DNA of 64,000 nucleotides from Modicisalibacter xianhensis (GCF_900113605.1 NZ_FOPY01000005.1:238910-302909), one strand, 5' to 3'. Positions 29,790 to 38,300 are shown, counted from the first letter of the stretch. Notes: generated by a model not told the origin, from the sequence alone. Numbers and translations: made by a program.

Positions 29790-30629
29790 TCAAAGCAGCG
29801 TCGAGAATGCAAGCCCTGCACGAATTCTTTCCAGCGCAGCCGGAGCAGGCACATGCGGCGCGCCTGCCATCCTGCCGGCCCGCTCCGCGGCTGTCAGGGG
29901 GAAGCACGCCTCGAGTCCGGCATAGACCATGTCCGGCCAAATAGCATGGGGCATACGGATCCCTCGCGAGACGACGCGAGCATCCCCTCCCGTAAGGAGC
30001 AGCGGCAGAGCCACTCCCTCCCGGTCACAGACTTCGGCATAAATACGGTTGACCGCACTGACTGCGGCCATGTAGATGCCGTGATTCACGGCCTCGACGG
30101 TATTCCTGCCGGGAGCCAGCAACTCATCGGCTTCGCTGTCAGGATCGATCGCCACGTTGCGTGTGCCCAGCTTGAGACTCTCTTTCATGAGTCGCAACCC
30201 AGGGATAATGTACCCCCCCAGGTGTCGCCCGCCAGGCAGGACAAAATCGATCGTGATGGCACTGCCACAGTCGACGCTGCAGCACCCGCCGGTCAACTGG
30301 TACCCAGCCAGGGCACCCATCCAACGGTCGACGCCGAGGCGCCCAGGCTCCTCGTAACCGTTGGTCACACCCAACGCTTCACGAACCGAGCCTGCCACGT
30401 GCACAGCCCCCACGCGACGCTGCAGCAGCGCCACCGTATCTTCCAGCACGGCACGGCGCGCCACGCTGGAAATACGCACGGCGCCCACCACATCCAGATC
30501 GGGAATATCAGCGCCCGGGCGCCACTCCTCGCGCGTCCATACCGCGCCTCGCGAGCGAATCTCGCTGCTCGAGACATCCTTGAGGCGCCACTTGGACAGC
30601 GTATTGCCAATATCGAGATCCAGAATCAT
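29790..30629 (-). CDS. coaX: Type III pantothenate kinase
   Basis: CoaX phosphorylates pantothenate in the first step of coenzyme A synthesis. It needs a monovalent cation and is not feedback-inhibited by CoA. With the ATG at 30627-30629 it has 279 residues and begins MILDLDIGNTLSKWRL, the phosphate-binding DXGNT motif. Further family motifs are GVDRWMGALAGYQL, VDCGSAITIDFV and GGYIIPGLRLMKESL. Its ATG overlaps the birA stop (ATGA), so the two form an operon. A longer upstream frame lies inside birA and is less likely. Confidence 0.93.
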   Translation of the reverse strand: MILDLDIGNTLSKWRLKDVSSSEIRSRGAVWTREEWRPGADIPDLDVVGAVRISSVARRAVLEDTVALLQRRVGAVHVAGSVREALGVTNGYEEPGRLGVDRWMGALAGYQLTGGCCSVDCGSAITIDFVLPGGRHLGGYIIPGLRLMKESLKLGTRNVAIDPDSEADELLAPGRNTVEAVNHGIYMAAVSAVNRIYAEVCDREGVALPLLLTGGDARVVSRGIRMPHAIWPDMVYAGLEACFPLTAAERAGRMAGAPHVPAPAALERIRAGLAFSTLL

Positions 30630-31606
30630 GGGCGCCCACGCACACTGATTTCTCCACCCACCAGGCGCTGCACTTCGCCATTGCACGTAACAAGAAGATT
30701 GCCAGCCTCGTCGACCCGGTCGACCGTGGCTACATAGCTCAACCCGCCCTGGACGATATCGACGTCACGCCCGGCATAAGCATTACGCCGGTTCCATGCC
30801 TCCCGCCAGGGCTCGAAGCCCGCCTCTTCGAAGCCATTTAGCAAGCCGAGCAATGCTTCGATCAATTCAGCAGCCAACTGGTTTCTCGATACGCCAGGTG
30901 CTTGATCTGCAACGGCTGAGGCGGCCTGGTCGAGCTCCGTGCGCAGCGCCTCGGGCAGCACGACATTGAGACCAATGCCGATCACCACCTCACAAGGCCC
31001 CTCGGCATCACCGCTGAGCTCCAGCAGGATTCCGGCCAGCTTGCCATGCCCCTGGCCGGTCACGAGCAATACATCATTAGGCCACTTCAGTGCGACATCG
31101 AGACCATGCTTCTCAAGGACCTCAGCGATAACCACCCCCACCGCCAGGCTCAACCCTTCGAGCACCGATGCCCCACCCTGAAACCGCCAGCCCATGGAAA
31201 ACAGCAGGCTACGCCCCCACGGGCTCATCCATTGGCGACCACGCCGCCCTCTGCCAGCAGTCTGGCTCTCCGCCAGGCACACCTCGGCATGCCCTGCCCC
31301 ATGCAGGAAGCGGTCACGCAGAAACAGGTTGGATGATGGCAAGGTTTCTTCGACGAACAACCTGACAAGATGACGACGCGACTCCCGTGACAAGGCAGCA
31401 ATAATCGCTGGCCCATCAATAAGCTCCATGGGCGAAGTCAGCCGATACCCTCGCCCCTTTACCGCCTCTAGCGGTATATCCAGGGCTTCGAGTTTCTTGA
31501 GCTGCTTCCAGACAGCCGTGCGGGTCACGCCGAGACGCTCCCCCAACTGCTCGCCTGAATGGTAACCGCCATCACTGAGCAGACGGATCAACTCGCCGAT
31601 CGTCAT
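30626..31606 (-). CDS. birA: Bifunctional biotin-protein ligase / biotin operon repressor
   Basis: BirA attaches biotin to acetyl-CoA carboxylase and represses biotin genes when loaded with biotinyl-AMP. The 326 residues show an N-terminal winged helix (GEQLGERLGVTRTAVWKQLK, residues about 18-37), the biotinyl-AMP loop GRGRRGRQWMSPWGRSLLFS near residue 122, the conserved KWPNDVL, and an SH3-like C-terminal domain. The DNA-binding domain is complete, so the repressor function is probably kept. Confidence 0.94.
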   Translation of the reverse strand: MTIGELIRLLSDGGYHSGEQLGERLGVTRTAVWKQLKKLEALDIPLEAVKGRGYRLTSPMELIDGPAIIAALSRESRRHLVRLFVEETLPSSNLFLRDRFLHGAGHAEVCLAESQTAGRGRRGRQWMSPWGRSLLFSMGWRFQGGASVLEGLSLAVGVVIAEVLEKHGLDVALKWPNDVLLVTGQGHGKLAGILLELSGDAEGPCEVVIGIGLNVVLPEALRTELDQAASAVADQAPGVSRNQLAAELIEALLGLLNGFEEAGFEPWREAWNRRNAYAGRDVDIVQGGLSYVATVDRVDEAGNLLVTCNGEVQRLVGGEISVRGRP

Positions 31607-31845
31607 GTCTTCCGTCCCGTCGAAAAACCGCCATTCTAGCGGAAGCGCCTACCCGGCGGGAACGATAGCGACCAAAGTGGAGTTAATCGAGGAGACCTGG
31701 ACCTGACGCGGTCTTGCTGACCCAGCCACACCCCAGCCGCTTGGCTGGGCCGCTCGAAGGGATGTTTGACAATAAACCGGCCTTTGTTCTTGGCTCTCGC
31801 ATGGAGCGGACTGGCTTCTGAGGAGAGGATCATCATTTCAGACAC
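31607..31845. other. Upstream region of birA, no gene found
   Basis: No convincing gene. A small minus-strand frame here has no family features. A perfect 7-bp stem (CCCAGCC 31732-31738, GGCTGGG 31743-31749, loop GCTT) is present without a U-run. A TAGAAT hexamer stands near the birA start without a good -35 box. The segment marks the original space between the tRNA-Thr and birA. Confidence 0.4.
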
Positions 31846-31876
31846 AAAAAAACCGCCATCAAGGGCGGTTTCTTTT
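31846..31876 (-). terminator. Terminator of the former tRNA-Thr(TGT) gene, possibly bidirectional
   Basis: AAACCGCC (31850-31857) and GGCGGTTT (31864-31871) pair perfectly around ATCAAG. On the minus strand seven U residues follow; on the plus strand TTTCTTTTT follows. It lies about 40 nt past the tRNA-Thr 3' end and remained on this side when the mobile element inserted. Confidence 0.85.
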
Positions 31877-31909
31877 TCAGGCAAGTGCCTGATGGCTCTA
31901 CAATTTCTA

Positions 31910-31962
31910 TGGTGCCGACACCAGGAGTCGAACCCGGGACCTACTGATTACAAGTCAATTGC
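31910..31962 (-). pseudogene. 3' fragment of tRNA-Thr(TGT): attachment-site scar
   Basis: On the minus strand the sequence from GCAATTGACTTGTAATC to TGTCGGCACCA reproduces the anticodon arm, variable region, T arm and acceptor 3' strand of tRNA-Thr(TGT), including CCA (31910-31912). The 5' half (acceptor 5' strand and D arm) is missing; the flanking sequence towards the integrase is unrelated. This is what remains at one end of an element that integrated into the 3' part of the tRNA gene. The intact copy should lie at the other end of the element, which is not in this window. Confidence 0.85.
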
Positions 31963-32169
31963 ACTTTGTAACGAAAAGTAAAACCGACTTGTGACGGCTC
32001 AGTACGGACCATAGTAAAGACAGTGACGGCGGGAGGGGCCGGTTGACGGCGCCTGACTGCCCCCTGCACTGCATTGGCGCTTTGAATCATGGCCAACCTC
32101 CCGGTAGTTGTCAACCCACTAATGTATTGGTATGACGAGGGAGGTCATCTCCCCCGCCGAGCCCTGTCA

Positions 32170-33123
32170 TCACACCGGTGGCCGGGCATTGAGCGCCCGC
32201 CGCATGGCTTCGACATCGGGATGGACGTACTCCATCGTGGTGCGGATGTCGGTGTGGTTGAGGATGTTCTGGGTGAGATGGATATTGCGCTCGGGACTCT
32301 CCATCAGGCTCGTGCCCAGGAAGTGCCGGAACCGGTGCGGCGACAGCTTGCAGCCGGTCATCTCCGACAACACCTGGAAGAAGTGCTCGACCTGCCAGGT
32401 ATCCATGTCCGTGCGCCGATGCCGGTGACTGAACCGGTTCACGTTGAAGAGCTGATCCTGGCGCTTGAAGCCCGAGTTATGGGCCGCGACGATCAGAGTA
32501 TAGAGGTGCGGGTACAGGCCATCCGGAATCGGCAGGATGCTTTCGGAATGCGTCTTGGAGCCCGCGGCCGAGGCCCGGAAGATGCGCTTCTTGAGATTGA
32601 CGTCCCCGGCCTGGATATGGAGAAGCTGATTGAGCCGGATTCCCGTGTAGAAGAAAGTCTCCATCAGCACCTGCCAGAACCAGGCCGGATGGATCTTCGA
32701 GCACTCGTCGTAGGCGGTCTCGAAGCGCCGGCACACCTCCAGGACCTCGCGCGCGTAGCGTATCTGCAGCGGCTGCAGGGATTTCTTGGGCGCTTTCGGC
32801 TGCTTGACCGAGACCTCCAGGAACGGATTGTGGGCGCAGGCAATCAGCTGATGCTTGATGCCGAAGTTGTAGAGCGCCTTGAGATGGCGGACGTAGTTAT
32901 TCCAGCTCGCCTCGGTGATGCCGTCCGGTCGCGCCGGCGTGCGGATGATCGCCGTGCGCCACTCGATGACCATGGGCCGCGTGACCATGCTGGGGTAGGC
33001 CTCGTGGCCCAGGTAGCGGCGAAACAGGCGAACGACGGCGGTATAGGTGCTGACGCTCTTGGGGCGCAGGTGCTTGTCGGCGGCGTAGCGGCTCACCAGT
33101 TCCAGAAACGACACGTCATACAT
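32170..33123 (-). CDS. Tyrosine recombinase / integrase of the integrated element
   Basis: A site-specific recombinase that presumably inserted the element at tRNA-Thr. The start is taken at the ATG 33121-33123 (317 residues, MYDVSFLELVSRYAADKHLR), with a purine-rich AAGGGGAAGAG upstream; an upstream in-frame start would add 11 residues. An N-terminal SAM-like core-binding domain is followed by the catalytic domain: Arg in TGIRLNQLL, HRFRHFLGT (His-x-x-Arg), His in LNHTDIRTTM and the nucleophile Tyr in MEYVHPDV. It overlaps the relaxase gene by 8 nt and lies about 210 nt from the tRNA scar. Confidence 0.9.
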   Translation of the reverse strand: MYDVSFLELVSRYAADKHLRPKSVSTYTAVVRLFRRYLGHEAYPSMVTRPMVIEWRTAIIRTPARPDGITEASWNNYVRHLKALYNFGIKHQLIACAHNPFLEVSVKQPKAPKKSLQPLQIRYAREVLEVCRRFETAYDECSKIHPAWFWQVLMETFFYTGIRLNQLLHIQAGDVNLKKRIFRASAAGSKTHSESILPIPDGLYPHLYTLIVAAHNSGFKRQDQLFNVNRFSHRHRRTDMDTWQVEHFFQVLSEMTGCKLSPHRFRHFLGTSLMESPERNIHLTQNILNHTDIRTTMEYVHPDVEAMRRALNARPPV

Positions 33124-35038
33124 GGGACTCTTCCCCTTCTGCGGGGGCGGTCGCAAGCGTCAGCACCCAGTTGTCGGGTGGCAGCGTGCGACTCACCTGG
33201 TACGGATCCTCGATCAGGTACCCCATCAGCGTTCGGGTCTTGTTCGGTCCCTGGACGGTGACCTTTTGGATATTCCGTCCCCGGGTTCTGACGTGACGGC
33301 CCAGCTTCTGGAAGCGCTGCTGGACGGCTTTCCATTGCGTCTCGTCGTTCAGTGCTTCCCTGCTGAAGCGCTTGAAGATGCCGGGGCTGACCAGGAACCA
33401 GGTGCCGTTCACCGTGTGCACCGGTGCCTTCGTGTCATTGATGACCAGGGAATGATTCGCCAGCCCCGTCGTCAGCCACTGCCAGAACCGCTCGCCCAGG
33501 TCCAGGGCGTTGTCGGATTGTTGTGTCGCCTTTATTTGAGCGTTTTCTTTTTTAGCAGAAACCGAGAGACAGTTCCTGTCGGCAATCTCTGAAAGTTTTG
33601 TCTCCGTAGGCTGATCGCCGCCAGGGCCGATCCGGCCTGGCCCCTGTCCTTGCTCCGCCACTTGGGGGAACAGGCTCAAGATCTCCTCATCCAGGGTCTC
33701 CTCCGGGGCAGACTGTGGTGCGTCTGAGGTGGTTGACGTTTCAGGGTTGGGAGCGCTGGGCGGCTCGGCCTGGGCAGGCGGCAGCGCAGCCTCATCTGGT
33801 GACGAATCGGTGGCTTCGAAACGGGATGACTCGTGGACGGTGGGGTGCTGTGTAGGGAGCTTATCCGAGGACGAGGCGGGATCATCCAAACGGCCGGCTT
33901 CCGAAGCCTCCGTCGCGCCGACGTCCTTAACCGTCAAGGTGCCGCGGAACGCCGGCGGCCTGTCCGCCACGCCCCAGATCAGCGTCGGCGAGACCTTGAT
34001 CATGCTGAAGGTCTGCTGCCAGTCGCCATCGACGATCTCGCATTGCCAGACGGCCTTGCCCTCGCTGACTTCCTCGATCAGCCCATGCGACTGCAGCTCG
34101 CCATAGAGTCGGTTCAGGTCGGCGGGGATGCTTTTAATGCCTTGCGCGTAGAGGTGGGTCTTGAGTTCGTTGACTGCCCGCGGCGAGACCAACCAGAGGG
34201 CATCCTCGGTGAGCCACCCCACCCCGCCCTTCTGATTGAGCTTGAACTGCTCGCGGACAAGGTAGCGCAGCCCCTCGGCCAGTTTGCGCTGAAGGGAGTC
34301 GGTCGGTGCCGCGAGGGCCTGGACAGGATCGCCACCCAGCGCCCTGGCGACGCTGGCACGATCCGCCTGGTGAACCAGCTCGACAATGATCCCGCCGCGC
34401 TCGGTGTGGCCGGCGATCGTGTACATCAGCAGCGCGAAGAGCCTGGGCTGGCTCATCAGCCAGTCCAGGACCCTGGGGCCCAGGACCTGCTGAGCCAGCA
34501 GCGGATTGACGGCGCTGTGCAGGTGGTAATCCCGGCCGGCTCGGTAGCGTACCCGGTAGGGCCCCGGAATCGCTCCATGCCATAGGCGCCATTCGCGGCC
34601 GTCCTCGAGATGGATCTCGAGGTCGACCAGGACCTTGGCGACGTCGTGCATGAGGGCGCCGTAGATGATGGCCACACTCCATAGCTCGCCGGCCGAGCTC
34701 TGGTCCTCGGGTTTGGCGCCCGGTGGCAAAAGATGGCGCTGCCGGAGACGCAATCCATAGCAGGCCATCTCGAGCGCATGATCGAGCATGCCGCCGGGAT
34801 AGGCGTGGTGATGCGACTCGGAGGCCGGCAGCAGCTGAATGAGCTCCGCGTAGCGCTGGATGGGTGCCAGCAGGTATTCGTCGAAGACGGGCCGCGTCAG
34901 GGACGTGGTATCCCAGAGCAGCTTGAGCATGGCCTGGCGACGCGGCGTCGCGAGTAGCTCCGCACCGGACCGAGGGTGATGGAACCCTTTGCCAGTCTGT
35001 GAGGCAGCTCCGGACCGTGAAAAAAGACGTACAAGCAT
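33116..35038 (-). CDS. MobH-type relaxase with TraI_2 domain
   Basis: Probably the DNA-nicking relaxase of an integrative conjugative element. The 640 residues begin with a TraI_2/HD-like domain: HHHAYPGGMLDHALEMACYG near residue 77 and IIYGALMHDVAKVL near residue 130 supply the metal-binding His/Asp residues. A low-complexity acidic Ser/Pro/Glu-rich linker covers about residues 385-480. The C-terminal TraI_2_C-like domain has DTKAPVHTVNGTWFLVSPGI. In ICEclc- and SXT-like elements this gene type marks the transfer module, and here it is adjacent to the integrase. No other transfer genes are seen nearby. Confidence 0.82.
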   Translation of the reverse strand: MLVRLFSRSGAASQTGKGFHHPRSGAELLATPRRQAMLKLLWDTTSLTRPVFDEYLLAPIQRYAELIQLLPASESHHHAYPGGMLDHALEMACYGLRLRQRHLLPPGAKPEDQSSAGELWSVAIIYGALMHDVAKVLVDLEIHLEDGREWRLWHGAIPGPYRVRYRAGRDYHLHSAVNPLLAQQVLGPRVLDWLMSQPRLFALLMYTIAGHTERGGIIVELVHQADRASVARALGGDPVQALAAPTDSLQRKLAEGLRYLVREQFKLNQKGGVGWLTEDALWLVSPRAVNELKTHLYAQGIKSIPADLNRLYGELQSHGLIEEVSEGKAVWQCEIVDGDWQQTFSMIKVSPTLIWGVADRPPAFRGTLTVKDVGATEASEAGRLDDPASSSDKLPTQHPTVHESSRFEATDSSPDEAALPPAQAEPPSAPNPETSTTSDAPQSAPEETLDEEILSLFPQVAEQGQGPGRIGPGGDQPTETKLSEIADRNCLSVSAKKENAQIKATQQSDNALDLGERFWQWLTTGLANHSLVINDTKAPVHTVNGTWFLVSPGIFKRFSREALNDETQWKAVQQRFQKLGRHVRTRGRNIQKVTVQGPNKTRTLMGYLIEDPYQVSRTLPPDNWVLTLATAPAEGEESHV

Positions 35039-35044
35039 AAGTAG

Positions 35045-35080
35045 GCTCTGTCACCAGGGTTCCTATTGTTGTGACAGAGC
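35045..35080. repeat. Perfect 10-bp inverted repeat next to the relaxase start
   Basis: GCTCTGTCAC (35045-35054) and GTGACAGAGC (35071-35080) are exact inverted copies 16 nt apart. The inner arm lies 7 nt from the relaxase ATG. Such a site could be the relaxase operator, part of an oriT, or the end of a lost insertion sequence. The repeat is seen; the role is inference. Confidence 0.6.
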
Positions 35081-35267
35081 TGCGTCTCGACGCGAAGGAA
35101 AAACGTTAAGCCGGTCTGATAGGCATTCCAGTCGATACTAAACCAACGACTGGCCGCTCAGCTGAGTTACGTAGCGCATGCGGATTGTAGTGCTTGCCGA
35201 GGAAGGCACAGTTGAGGCATGTCTACAGGCGCTCTACTGTATGGCGAGAGAGTAGGGAAAAGCGTAT

Positions 35268-35283
35268 GCTATACACGTATAGC
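35268..35283. promoter_or_regulatory. Palindromic operator upstream of relBE
   Basis: GCTATAC (35268-35274) and GTATAGC (35277-35283) are perfect inverted arms around AC, 21 nt before the relB ATG. RelB-type antitoxins bind short palindromes like this in their own promoter. The similar core TATACGTATA occurs again at 36735-36744. Confidence 0.7.
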
Positions 35284-35304
35284 AATCCTAGCGGAGGGCC
35301 CAAC

Positions 35305-35529
35305 ATGCTGGCCATACGACTCCCCACCGACATTGAGGCCCGCCTCGAGGCCTTGGCCAAAGCCACCGGGCGCACTAAAACCTTTTATGCCCGCGAGGCA
35401 ATCCTTGAGCACCTGGACGACCTCGAGGATATCTACCTGGCCGAGCAGGCCCTAGAGCAGGTACGCCGCGGCGAGATGACTACCCGTAGCCTGGATGACC
35501 TGGAGCGTGAGCTTGGCCTGGCGGATTGA
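35305..35529 (+). CDS. RelB/RHH-type antitoxin
   Basis: A 74-residue antitoxin starting at the ATG 35305, with GGAGG at proper distance. [20 protein letters not shown] forms the ribbon-helix-helix DNA-binding part, and the acidic C-terminal half ([20 protein letters not shown]) should wrap the toxin. An upstream ATG would add 37 unrelated residues across the operator, so it is rejected. It overlaps the toxin gene by 17 nt. Confidence 0.88.
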   Translation: MLAIRLPTDIEARLEALAKATGRTKTFYAREAILEHLDDLEDIYLAEQALEQVRRGEMTTRSLDDLERELGLAD

Positions 35530-35782
35530 GCTCACGGATGATGCTGTAAAGCAGCTCAAGAAGATGGGACATACGGACGCCAAGCGTATCCGTGATTATC
35601 TCCGCTCCCGGGTACAGCCCTTGGAAGATCCTCGGCAGTTAGGCAAGCCCCTGACCGGACAGTTCAGTGAATTATGGCGCTACCGCGTAGGTGACTATCG
35701 GATCATCGCCAGTATCGAGGATGAAGAAGTGCGCATCCTGGTCATTCGACTTGGTCACCGCCGCGACATCTATCGTCGTTGA
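35513..35782 (+). CDS. RelE/ParE-family toxin
   Basis: An 89-residue toxin starting at a TTG (35513-35515), with GGAG 7 nt upstream inside the antitoxin gene. An ATG six codons upstream is also possible. [20 protein letters not shown], then [20 protein letters not shown] and [13 protein letters not shown] are typical RelE features, with the C-terminal Arg and Tyr used for ribosome-dependent mRNA cleavage in RelE (family knowledge). The small ORF split by the IS element ends 5 nt away in the opposite direction. Confidence 0.88.
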   Translation: MAWRIELTDDAVKQLKKMGHTDAKRIRDYLRSRVQPLEDPRQLGKPLTGQFSELWRYRVGDYRIIASIEDEEVRILVIRLGHRRDIYRR

Positions 35783-35805
35783 TGCACTCATTGGAAAAGC
35801 CTTAA

Positions 35806-36670
35806 GTGTGCCTTTCAAAACCTGCCTTGAAGCTTGTTCAAACAGACCAGTGAGCACCCCAGCAGCGTAAAGGCATAATGAATATCGGTACGTCGCTCAT
35901 AGCGTATCGCTAATCGCCTCATCCGCCCCAACCAGGCAAAAGTTCGTTCGACCACCCAGCGGTGGCGTCCGAGTCGTTGCCCGTCTTCCACGCCCCGACG
36001 AGCGATACGAGGCTGGATACCACGAGCCCGACATGACCGGCGGCAGCGCCGATGATCATAAGCCTTGTCTGCATGAAGCTTTCGAGGGCGACAACGAGGC
36101 CGCCCTGGTCGGCCCGATGACACTGGCTGCACGCTATCGAGCAAGGCTGCCAAAGGCACGCTGTCATGCATATTGGCACCCGACAGCAGGACGGCCAAGG
36201 GAACGCCCTGGCGATCCGTCAGCAGGTGGCGCTTGGTGCCCGGTCTGCCCCGGTCCGTCGGGTTGGAGCCGATGGCTGAGCCCCCTTTTGCCGGTACGGA
36301 TGCGCTATCCATACAGGCCCGTTCCCAGTCGAGCTGATCGGCATGGTGAAGGTGTTCCAGTAACGTCTGGTGCAGGCGCTCCCAGACACCGGCCTCCTGC
36401 CAATCGCACAGGCGGCGCCAACAGGTGACGCCTGAACCGCAGCCCATCTCCTGCGGCAGCATCTCCCAGGGGATGCCTGAGCGCAGGACGAACAGGATGC
36501 CTGTCAGGGCATCGCGGTTGGAGATGGGCGGCCGCCCACCACGCGGCTTGGGCTTCGGCGGTGGCATCAGCGGCTCAATAATGGACCAGAGTTCATCGGA
36601 TACGATTTTCTTAGCCATACCGAAAATCTAGGCATGGCTGAGGCTGCCTTCAAGGTTTTGAAAGGCACTG
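35806..36670 (-). mobile_element. Complete IS5-family insertion sequence (IS427-like)
   Basis: An 865-bp element. The left end GTGTGCCTTTCAAAACCT (35806-35823) and the inverted right end CAGTGCCTTTCAAAACCT (36653-36670) match at 16 of 18 positions. TAA flanks both sides (35803-35805, 36671-36673), fitting the 2-4 bp TA/TNA duplication of this group. Removing the element and one TAA restores a continuous small reading frame, which supports these boundaries. Confidence 0.85.
35815..36618 (-). CDS. IS5-family DDE transposase
   Basis: A 267-residue transposase in one frame. It begins MAKKIVSDELWSIIEPLMPP. The catalytic triad appears as Asp in ACMDSASVPAKGG, Asp in LHADKAYDHRR and Glu in RWVVERTFAWLGRMRRL. 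The stop lies within the left inverted repeat. It appears intact, so the element may still be active. Confidence 0.93.
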   Translation of the reverse strand: MAKKIVSDELWSIIEPLMPPPKPKPRGGRPPISNRDALTGILFVLRSGIPWEMLPQEMGCGSGVTCWRRLCDWQEAGVWERLHQTLLEHLHHADQLDWERACMDSASVPAKGGSAIGSNPTDRGRPGTKRHLLTDRQGVPLAVLLSGANMHDSVPLAALLDSVQPVSSGRPGRPRCRPRKLHADKAYDHRRCRRSCRARGIQPRIARRGVEDGQRLGRHRWVVERTFAWLGRMRRLAIRYERRTDIHYAFTLLGCSLVCLNKLQGRF

Positions 36671-36734
36671 TAAAGCCATTCCGGCTAACCCTAGGAGCAA
36701 CACGGCGATAGCGCTCATTAACTTCTCCCTTGGC

Positions 36735-36744
36735 TATACGTATA
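36735..36744. promoter_or_regulatory. Second TATACGTATA palindrome, upstream of the split small ORF
   Basis: A perfect 10-bp palindrome in GGCTATACGTATATG, about 17 nt upstream of the small ORF start. Its half-site (C)TATAC/GTATA(G) matches the operator before relB at 35268-35283. It may be a second antitoxin-binding site. AT-rich palindromes of this length can occur by chance. Confidence 0.4.
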
Positions 36745-36931
36745 TGTTGTTGTTCTGATGGGTTACGTAGGGGGCCTAACTAGTTACCTTAATAATGTCG
36801 AGCTGCGTCTACCGCTTTGCCCTTGGTTGCCAGCGCTGATGCCAGCCATCTGTTATGTGGTGGGCACGATCAGTGACGCCTTGGCCTATTATGGCGAATG
36901 TCCTTGTTTTATTTAGTAGCGCTATACTCAA

Positions 36932-37222
36932 TCATGACTCGCCTGTATAAGGCATGAAAAAAGACGAAACACCATCTACTCGTGCATCATTGTATAGGCG
37001 AGCCTGTGCCCTGTTCAGTCGCGGTGGTAGCGACTCGCCATAATCAATAGCTTCCTCAATCGCTACTACGTACCATTGGCGCTGCTGAACGCGCTGAACT
37101 GCAGCCGCTTCAGCAGCCTCATAGTCATCACAGTTCACCCAGACTTCAGCTACAGCATTAGTCATCCCAGCAAGTGCTGGGGAGTCTGGATGTGGTTTGG
37201 CATGAATCACAAACAAATACAA
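36932..37222 (-). CDS. Small hypothetical protein
   Basis: A 96-residue frame from a TTG at 37220-37222 (MYLFVIHAKPHPDSPALAGM); a later ATG would give 77 residues. I do not recognise a family. The protein is acidic, with VWVNCDDYEAAEAAAVQRVQ and EEAIDYGESLPPRLNRAQAR, and codon use looks like real coding sequence. It is followed on the same strand, about 210 nt on, by the split small ORF. There is no strong ribosome binding site at the TTG. Confidence 0.5.
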   Translation of the reverse strand: MYLFVIHAKPHPDSPALAGMTNAVAEVWVNCDDYEAAEAAAVQRVQQRQWYVVAIEEAIDYGESLPPRLNRAQARLYNDARVDGVSSFFMPYTGES

Positions 37223-37428
37223 TGCTTATTAGCCTGCGAGCAAAACATTCTCAAAGGCTAACAGTCCCGTGCGCGTTTAGTTACTGATTATTCATACACC
37301 TACTTCCTTCCGTTGGTTGACGCTAACCTTTCCCCCGGAAACCGGTCCAGCCTCAGTGTGAGATTCCCGCTACGTGACCCTGATAGCAGGAGATTTTGCG
37401 ATGCAGCGTAACCGACATGCTGACGAGC
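37223..37428. other. Spacer before the IS66 remnant
   Basis: No gene found. It could contain the degraded left part of the IS66 element (tnpA/tnpB), but no terminal repeat or recognisable protein fragment is visible. Confidence 0.3.
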
Positions 37429-38300
37429 ATGACCCTCACTCAATATCAGGACCGGCTATCTCCCGATCAACTCCGCCACCTGGCGGCAACTCTGATATCG
37501 CAGGTCGAGGAAAAGGAACAGGCGCTGCGACACAGCGAACAATCAACCAGAAGCTGACCGATGAACTGGCGCTGCTCAAACGCCATGCCTTCGGCAAGCG
37601 CAGCAAACAGCTCAACGTGCTGCAGATCAGCCTGCTGGACAAGGTGGTGGATGCCGACATTGCCGCCATCGAGACCGAGATGGAAGATCTAGTCACGCCT
37701 GATACACTGGGGATCAAGAACACCCAATCGGCGCCCCTTGCCCCCTGAGCTGCCGCTCATCGAGATCCGCCATGGCCCGGAGAGTGAGCACTGCGCCTGT
37801 GGCTGCCAACTGCGATGGCTTGGCGAGGAGACCTCCGAGAAGCTCGATTACACGTCTGCGTGTTCCACGCCGAGCGCCACATCAACGGCAAGTGGGTCTG
37901 TGCCAGTGCGAGACGCTGACCCAGCAACCGATGCCGGCGCAGATCATCGAAAAGGGTATCCCTACCGCTGGCCTGCTGGCTCAGGTGCTGATCGCTAAAT
38001 ACGCCGATCCCCCTGCCGCTCTATTGCCAGGAGCAGCCCTTTGCCCGAGCCGGTGTAGCGCTTCCGCGTTCCACTCTAGCCGAGTGGATCAGCATCTGCG
38101 GGGTGCGGCTCCAGCCGCTGATCGATGCCTTACGTGACCTGCTACTCAGCGAGCCGGCGCTGCCTGTCGATGAAGCTCCGGTGCCGATGCTCGTCCCGGG
38201 CAAGAAGAAGGCCCACCGAGCCTATCTCTGGGCCTATGCCACCACACCCTACGCTGAATTGAAGGCGGTGGTTTATGACTTCAGCGAGGGGCGCGGCGGT
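37429..38300 (+). pseudogene. IS66-family transposase (TnpC) remnant, frameshifted and truncated
   Basis: Fragments in more than one frame read as the N-terminal half of IS66 TnpC: LRHLAATLISQVEEKEQALR, NQKLTDELALLKRHAFGKRS, then PPELPLIEIRHGPESEHCAC, CETLTQQPMPAQIIEKGIP-like sequence and KKKAHRAYLWAYATTPYAEL. Several frameshifts break it, for instance near 37540 and 37740, and homology stops near 38300 where the catalytic second half should start. The aldo/keto reductase gene abuts the breakpoint. Confidence 0.8.

Larger units (their letters stand above)
35788..36718 (-). pseudogene. Tiny hydrophobic ORF split by the IS5 element
   Basis: From the ATG at 36716-36718, preceded by AAGGGAGAAGTTA, the frame reads MSAIAVLLLGLAGMAL up to the IS end at 36671. 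It continues across the excised IS and one TAA copy as RLFQ and stop (35788-35802). The uninterrupted ORF would be a 20-residue membrane peptide, convergent with the relE-like toxin. The ribosome binding site, hydrophobicity and clean rejoining are seen; that it was a functional gene is inference. Confidence 0.5.

Noticed and set aside
31636..31884. 82-residue minus-strand open frame upstream of birA
   Set aside because: It runs through the tRNA-Thr terminator hairpin and has no start signal or family pattern.
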